From: Corynebacterium sp. KPL1814
Lineage (GTDB): Bacteria > Actinomycetota > Actinomycetes > Mycobacteriales > Mycobacteriaceae
Reading direction: 5' to 3'
Assembly: GCF_000478175.1 (NCBI RefSeq)
Contig: NZ_KI515774.1
Coordinates: 473,949 to 537,948 of the forward strand
DNA length: 64,000 nt
Of this stretch, positions 59,852 to 64,000 are shown piece after piece (position 1 is the stretch's first letter; each line of letters starts with the position of its first letter). Made by a program: the position numbers and the translations under genes. The notes below the pieces were generated by a model, which was not told the origin of the DNA, ran no database searches, and saw only the letters and a program-made list of their open reading frames with translations.

Positions 59852-60400
59852 TTAGTTTCCGTCGTCGATCTGTCGCGTGCGGTAATCCGGGCCGAGCTGG
59901 AAGGCCGCGCGGCGGGCCGCCAGCCAGGATTCTTTCAGCTCGCGGGCACGTTCATCGGTGACGCGGAGGAGGGATTCTAAGTCCTGCGTGCGCATGCCGT
60001 GGGCGTGGATTCTGACATTGAGGCGGCGGAGGAAGCGGCGCGCCCCGGCTAATTCGTAGTGGAACGCATCGATGGCGGGGTGGGAGCAGTCGAGGTCGAG
60101 CAGTGCCGGCCGATACAGCGTGCGATCCGCCAGTGGCTCCGCCTCTGTGGAGGTTTCGAATTCCTCGAATTCGGCGATGACGTCCTGGATATCGTCCGCC
60201 GAGAGGGAAATAGAACTGCGCAAGGCCCTTCGTTCCGCGGTATCGGGGCGCGTGCGCAGCATAAACCACCCCGCGCCCACCAGCATGGCGGCGATGATGA
60301 GGCCGGGCAGTTTTAACGTGGCAACAATCGCGATCGCGCAAAGGACCAAGAGGATAAAGACAAGTGTCCTCCGGTTTTGCGGATCGTTATGGAATGCCAT
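59852..60400 (-). CDS. Conserved membrane protein of unknown function
   Basis: A 182-aa protein with two adjacent membrane segments at about 12-29 and 31-47, then a soluble helical domain of about 130 residues rich in Arg, Leu and Asp (DDIQDVIAEFEEFE, LESLLRVTDERARELKESW). It is 11 nt downstream of the Cys-tail gene on the same strand and probably co-transcribed. Function not recognised. Confidence 0.72.
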   Translation of the reverse strand: MAFHNDPQNRRTLVFILLVLCAIAIVATLKLPGLIIAAMLVGAGWFMLRTRPDTAERRALRSSISLSADDIQDVIAEFEEFETSTEAEPLADRTLYRPALLDLDCSHPAIDAFHYELAGARRFLRRLNVRIHAHGMRTQDLESLLRVTDERARELKESWLAARRAAFQLGPDYRTRQIDDGN

Positions 60401-60411
60401 GGCCTAAAAAT

Positions 60412-61206
60412 TTAGTGCCCACCGCAGCCGCAACCGCCGGATCCGCATCCGCCATCACCGCAGCCGCCGGACGGCATGTCAATAGCGGCGGTGAGCAGGG
60501 CCGTACCGGAAATCACGGTATCCTTGGCCGGCAATTCGCCACGGTCCGCTGGCAGGCAGAGATCGAAGGGGAATAGCCCGTCCATGACGAGGTGCGCGAA
60601 CTTTTCGCCGGTGAGTTCATTGGTGCGCCATTCGGCTTCCATCACCCGGGCGGCAAAGGTGGCCGCAGGAGTGGGGGCCTGTGCGCCCGAGCCCGAAGCG
60701 ATGACGCGGGCGCCTTCGGATTCAAAAAGGGCGGGGTACTCGCCGGTTTCGGCTTCGAATGCGGCCGGGGACTCGTAGGTGGTGATATCAAGACCCATGG
60801 CGGTCAGCGATACCTGCTGCCATTCCTGCCGCGGTTCTTCTGCCAACAACGGTCCCTGCGCGAGGTTCGCCGTGACCTGCGCCAGCGGCGTGCCGAACGG
60901 ATCGATGATATCCATGATCGCCAGCACGTCATTAAACATCTCCACGTGGGCAAAACCCTGCGTAACCGCATCGAAACCGATAAAGGTGGCGTAGGGCTCA
61001 ACCGCCAAGATATTAAGTTGGGCACCCGAAGGATCGCCGTATTGGATGAGCTGGCCGCCGCGCACCTCACCGGTTACGGCAAGGCGGTCCGTGGCGATGG
61101 CTGCCTCGACCGCGTCCTGCCAGCGTTCGAAATCCAGGCCGATCGCCTGCATCTCGGTATTCTTCTTCTGGGTAGTAGTCGTTGGCCTAGGCTGCGTCGT
61201 TTCCAT
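60412..61206 (-). CDS. Conserved protein with a Cys/Gly-rich C-terminal tail
   Basis: A 264-aa cytosolic protein. The N-terminal ~240 residues form an alpha/beta domain I do not recognise by name; it contains VEPYATFIGFDAVTQGF and LVMDGLFPFDLCLP. The last ~20 residues alternate Gly and Cys (GGCGDGGCGSGGCGCGGH): five cysteines and a terminal His, a likely metal or cofactor-binding tail. Start at the ATG 61206, set by a -10 box TACAAT 7 nt upstream; the frame is open to 61368 but there is no start signal. Divergent from hflX. Confidence 0.75.
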   Translation of the reverse strand: METTQPRPTTTTQKKNTEMQAIGLDFERWQDAVEAAIATDRLAVTGEVRGGQLIQYGDPSGAQLNILAVEPYATFIGFDAVTQGFAHVEMFNDVLAIMDIIDPFGTPLAQVTANLAQGPLLAEEPRQEWQQVSLTAMGLDITTYESPAAFEAETGEYPALFESEGARVIASGSGAQAPTPAATFAARVMEAEWRTNELTGEKFAHLVMDGLFPFDLCLPADRGELPAKDTVISGTALLTAAIDMPSGGCGDGGCGSGGCGCGGH

Positions 61207-61213
61207 AGGCACC

Positions 61214-61219
61214 ATTGTA
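61214..61219 (-). promoter_or_regulatory. -10 element (TACAAT) of the Cys-tail gene
   Basis: TACAAT on the minus strand, 7 nt before the ATG at 61206. Leaderless pattern. Confidence 0.55.
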
Positions 61220-61290
61220 TCGCTTTGTCCAGTAAGCCCGGAAACCGCAATTCCCGTTTTGCGGCCTAACGTGCCAAAATAGATAGCAAT

Positions 61291-62799
61291 ATGAACAAAT
61301 TTTCCCCGCAGAATTCTGATAGCTCGGCGAGCAAGGACGAACTTCTCGCCCAGGCCTTCCGCGACCACGCGGACACCCCGCAGGAAACCACTCCCACCAG
61401 CGGCGATCTAGATTTGGCCGAGCGCAATGCCTTCCGCCGCGTTACCCGCGAGACCTCCATCCGCGCCGAGGACACCACCGATGGCTACGAGGTGGAATAC
61501 CGAAAACTGCGCCTCGAGCGCGTCATCCTCGTGGGCGTGTGGACCGAAGGCACCGTAGCGGAGGTCGAGGCCACGATGGATGAGCTGGCCGCCCTGACCG
61601 AAACCGCCGGCGCGGACGTGGTCGAAATGATCTACCAAAAGCGCGATAAACCGGATCCTGGTACTTTCATCGGCTCGGGCAAGGTCAAAGAGCTCCACGA
61701 TATCGTCGAGGCCACCGGCGCCGATACCGTCGTGTGCGATGGTGAGCTGAACCCCGGCCAGCTCACGGCATTAGAGCGCGCGCTCAATACCAAGGTCATC
61801 GACCGCACCATGCTCATCTTGGACATCTTTGCCCAACACGCAAAGTCCAAGGAGGGCAAGGCGCAGGTCTCGCTGGCGCAGCTGGAATACCTCTATACCC
61901 ACACCCGCGGTTGGGGCGGCAATCTCTCGCGCCAGGCCGGCGGCCGCGCCGGTTCCAATGGCGGCGTGGGCCTGCGTGGTCCCGGTGAAACCAAGATCGA
62001 GACCGACCGCCGGCGCATCCGCACCGAGATGGCGCGCCTGCGCAAGGAATTGCGCGGGATGAAAACCGCCCGCGAGGTTAAGCGCTCCAGGCGCCAGTCC
62101 TCCACGATTGCCCAGATCGCCATCGCCGGCTACACCAACGCCGGTAAATCTTCGCTCATTAATGCCATGACGAACGCGGGCGTCCTCGTGGAAGACGCGC
62201 TATTTGCGACCTTGGATCCCACGACGCGCCGCGCCTCGCTCGCCGATGGCCGCCAGGTCGTCTTCACCGATACCGTCGGCTTCGTCCGCCACCTGCCCAC
62301 CCAGCTGGTGGAGGCCTTCAAGTCCACCCTGGAAGAGGTGCTCGCCGCCGATATCATGCTGCACGTCGTGGACGGATCGGACCCGTTCCCGCTCAAGCAA
62401 ATCGAGGCGGTCAATAAGGTCATCTACGATATCGTCAGCGAGACTGGTGAGCAGGCCCCGCCGGAAATCATCGTGATCAATAAGATTGACCAGGCCGATC
62501 CGCTCGTGCTCGCGGAGCTGCGCCACGTCTTGGATCATGAGGACGTCGTCTATGTTTCGGCGCGCACGGGGGAGGGCATCGACGAGCTGAGCGCGCGCGT
62601 GGAGCTCTTTCTCAACTCCCGCGATAGCCACGTTAAGCTGCAGGTTCCCTTCACCCGGGGCGATGTCGTCTCCCGTGTGCACGCCGAGGGCACCGTGCGC
62701 AGCGAAGAATATACCGAAAATGGCACGCTTGTCGATGTCCGCCTGCCCGCCACCACCGCCCGCGAGCTCGCCGAATTCATCGTGGACGACGATTCTTAA
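61291..62799 (+). CDS. hflX: GTPase HflX
   Basis: Ribosome-associated GTPase that splits stalled or stressed ribosomes; 502 aa. The N-terminal HflX domain includes FIGSGKVKEL and the Gly-rich loop GGRAGSNGGVGLRGPGETK before the G domain. G1 is GYTNAGKSS, G3 is DTVGFVRHLP and G4 is NKID. The start at 61291 gives MNKFSPQNSD; a weak TAGATA box lies 5 nt upstream. Confidence 0.95.
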   Translation: MNKFSPQNSDSSASKDELLAQAFRDHADTPQETTPTSGDLDLAERNAFRRVTRETSIRAEDTTDGYEVEYRKLRLERVILVGVWTEGTVAEVEATMDELAALTETAGADVVEMIYQKRDKPDPGTFIGSGKVKELHDIVEATGADTVVCDGELNPGQLTALERALNTKVIDRTMLILDIFAQHAKSKEGKAQVSLAQLEYLYTHTRGWGGNLSRQAGGRAGSNGGVGLRGPGETKIETDRRRIRTEMARLRKELRGMKTAREVKRSRRQSSTIAQIAIAGYTNAGKSSLINAMTNAGVLVEDALFATLDPTTRRASLADGRQVVFTDTVGFVRHLPTQLVEAFKSTLEEVLAADIMLHVVDGSDPFPLKQIEAVNKVIYDIVSETGEQAPPEIIVINKIDQADPLVLAELRHVLDHEDVVYVSARTGEGIDELSARVELFLNSRDSHVKLQVPFTRGDVVSRVHAEGTVRSEEYTENGTLVDVRLPATTARELAEFIVDDDS

Positions 62800-62831
62800 A
62801 ATTCGTGTTCCATAGCCCATAATGGTGGTTC

Positions 62832-64000
62832 GTGAGCATACTAGGTTGGACTGTCCATGGCGACGGTAAGAAGATTGCACCAGGCGCCGTGGTCGCGCCC
62901 GAGGAACGACTAAGTTGGGGCCGAACCATTGGCATCGGCATGCAGCATGTGGTGGCGATGTTTGGTGCCACGCTGCTGGTGCCCACCCTGACCGGATTTC
63001 CGGTCAATACCACGCTGCTATTTTCCGGCATCGGCACCATCCTATTCCTGCTGACTACGCGCAATCGCCTGCCGTCCTACCTTGGGTCGTCGTTTGCTTT
63101 CATCGCCCCGCTGACCGCCTCGCAGCAATACGGGATTGCGGCGCAGGCCGGATCCATTTTGGTGACCGGTTTGGTGCTGGTGGCGGTCGGAATCGTGGTC
63201 AAGGCTGCCGGCAAGCGGGTACTCGATGCGGTGATGCCGCCGGCGGTTACCGGCGCCATCGTCGCGCTCATCGGGCTCAACTTGGCGCCGAATGCGGCCG
63301 AAAACTTCGCCAGCCAGCCCTTGGTAGCAGGCATTACGCTGCTGGTTATCCTCCTGGCCACCGTGGCCGGGCGCGGCATGGTCTCGCGCCTGTCCATCCT
63401 TATCGGCGTGGTCGTCGGTTGGGTTTTCGCCGCCCTGACCGGCAACTTGGGCGAGGGAGCCAAGGACGCCATCGACGCCGCCCCGTGGGTAGGCCTGCCC
63501 GAATTCCACGCCCCAGAGTTCCATCTTTCGGCCATCGCCGTGGCCCTGCCGGTGCTCGTGGTGCTGATTGCGGAAAACGTCGGGCACGTCAAGGCCGTCT
63601 CCGAGATGACCAATCGCGACTTAGACGATCTTGCCGGCGATGCGCTGATTGCCGATGGCCTCGCCTCCTCCCTCGCCGGCGGCTTCGGCGGCTCCGGTAC
63701 TACCACCTATGCCGAAAATATCGGCGTTATGGCCGCCACGCGCGTCTATTCCACCGCCGCGTATTGGGTCGCCGCCTTCACCGCCATCCTGCTGGCCTTC
63801 GTCCCGAAGTTCGGCGCGCTGATCTTCACCATCCCCACCGGCGTGCTCGGCGGGGCCACCCTCGTGCTTTACGGTCTTATCGGCATGCTGGGCGTGCGCA
63901 TTTGGATGGATAATGAGGTCAACTTCAACAACCCGGTGAACCTGACGGCGGCCGCGGTGGCCTTGATCGCGGGCATCGGCAACCTGACCCTGACCGTGGG
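62832..64000 (+). CDS. Uracil-xanthine permease family transporter (UraA-like), 5' part
   Basis: NCS2 nucleobase:proton symporter, cut by the right end of the window after about 389 codons. The GTG at 62832 opens a frame reading SILGWTVHGDGKKIAPG, followed by GIGMQHVVAMFGATLLVPTL, the first membrane helix with the family's QHVVAMFGAT motif. SSFAFIAPLTASQQYGIAAQ (helix 3 region), PPAVTGAIVALIGLNLAP, VLIAENVGHVKAVSEMT and the GGFGGSGTTTYAENIGVMA motif are present. These are hallmarks of UraA/UapA proteins. Substrate could be uracil or xanthine. Confidence 0.93.
   Translation, partial: MSILGWTVHGDGKKIAPGAVVAPEERLSWGRTIGIGMQHVVAMFGATLLVPTLTGFPVNTTLLFSGIGTILFLLTTRNRLPSYLGSSFAFIAPLTASQQYGIAAQAGSILVTGLVLVAVGIVVKAAGKRVLDAVMPPAVTGAIVALIGLNLAPNAAENFASQPLVAGITLLVILLATVAGRGMVSRLSILIGVVVGWVFAALTGNLGEGAKDAIDAAPWVGLPEFHAPEFHLSAIAVALPVLVVLIAENVGHVKAVSEMTNRDLDDLAGDALIADGLASSLAGGFGGSGTTTYAENIGVMAATRVYSTAAYWVAAFTAILLAFVPKFGALIFTIPTGVLGGATLVLYGLIGMLGVRIWMDNEVNFNNPVNLTAAAVALIAGIGNLTLTV

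Noticed and set aside
62915..63913. A 332-codon plus-strand open frame near the right end
   Set aside because: Out of frame with the transporter that starts at the GTG 62832. Its product is Arg/Gly/His-rich junk, while the other frame gives clear UraA motifs and membrane helices.

Overview
The window is a contiguous piece of a Corynebacterium chromosome, or of a very close relative in the Mycobacteriales. Evidence for this is the moderately high GC content, frequent GTG starts, a mycothione reductase, a clgR gene next to a PspA homologue, a bioYMN biotin importer and many leaderless promoters. Gene order along most of the window follows the Mycobacterium tuberculosis block from rbfA/nrnA/dinF and pptH/pptT through truB, ribF, rpsO, pnp, dapB, thyX, dapA, rnj, ftsK, pgsA, clgR, pspA, recA, recX, miaB, miaA and dapF to hflX. 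It also contains the corynebacterial segment ispG-pbp-map-mtr-hydrolase-mqo. These comparisons are from memory and not from a search. I see no prophage, insertion sequence, CRISPR array, rRNA or tRNA gene.

Layout. Positions 1-8100 hold the end of ispG (isoprenoids), a lipoprotein penicillin-binding protein, methionine aminopeptidase, mycothione reductase, an alpha/beta hydrolase and malate:quinone oxidoreductase. Positions 8190-14850 are the most variable part: a frameshifted selO, a PhzF-family gene, a histidine kinase/response regulator pair followed by an ABC ATPase and permease, and yaaA. Positions 14870-24240 carry translation genes (proS, rimP, nusA, ylxR, infB, rbfA) with a DoxX-like membrane protein, an Rpf-like muralytic protein and a lipoprotein between them. 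Positions 24240-33900 hold nrnA, a MATE exporter, the antagonistic pptH-pptT pair, truB, ribF, a nucleoside hydrolase, rpsO and pnp.

Positions 33950-44170 hold a lipoprotein, a VOC protein, lysine/cell-wall and thymidylate genes (dapB, thyX, dapA), RNase J, a mycothiol-enzyme-like protein and the DNA translocase FtsK. Positions 44180-50320 begin with a manganese (yybP-ykoY) riboswitch in front of a TerC-family exporter, then YciI, pgsA, cinA, clgR, pspA and, on the minus strand, bioYMN with a BioQ-like operator. Positions 50440-64000 carry a DUF3046 gene, recA-recX with a LexA-box candidate, miaB, membrane and acetyltransferase genes, a DUF349 protein, miaA, dapF, a protein with a Cys/Gly tail, hflX and the start of a uracil/xanthine permease cut by the window edge.

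Functionally this is core biology: ribosome assembly and tRNA modification, RNA decay (pnp, rnj, nrnA), meso-diaminopimelate supply for peptidoglycan (dapA, dapB, dapF), envelope stress (clgR, pspA) and DNA repair. I found no convincing wholly new system. The most useful points are the Mn riboswitch with its ribosome-site-sequestering stem, the selO frameshift in a six-C run, the pptH-pptT pair, the widespread leaderless -10/start architecture, the low-complexity RNA-binding-like N-termini of IF-2 and RNase J, and the uncharacterised two-component/ABC module.
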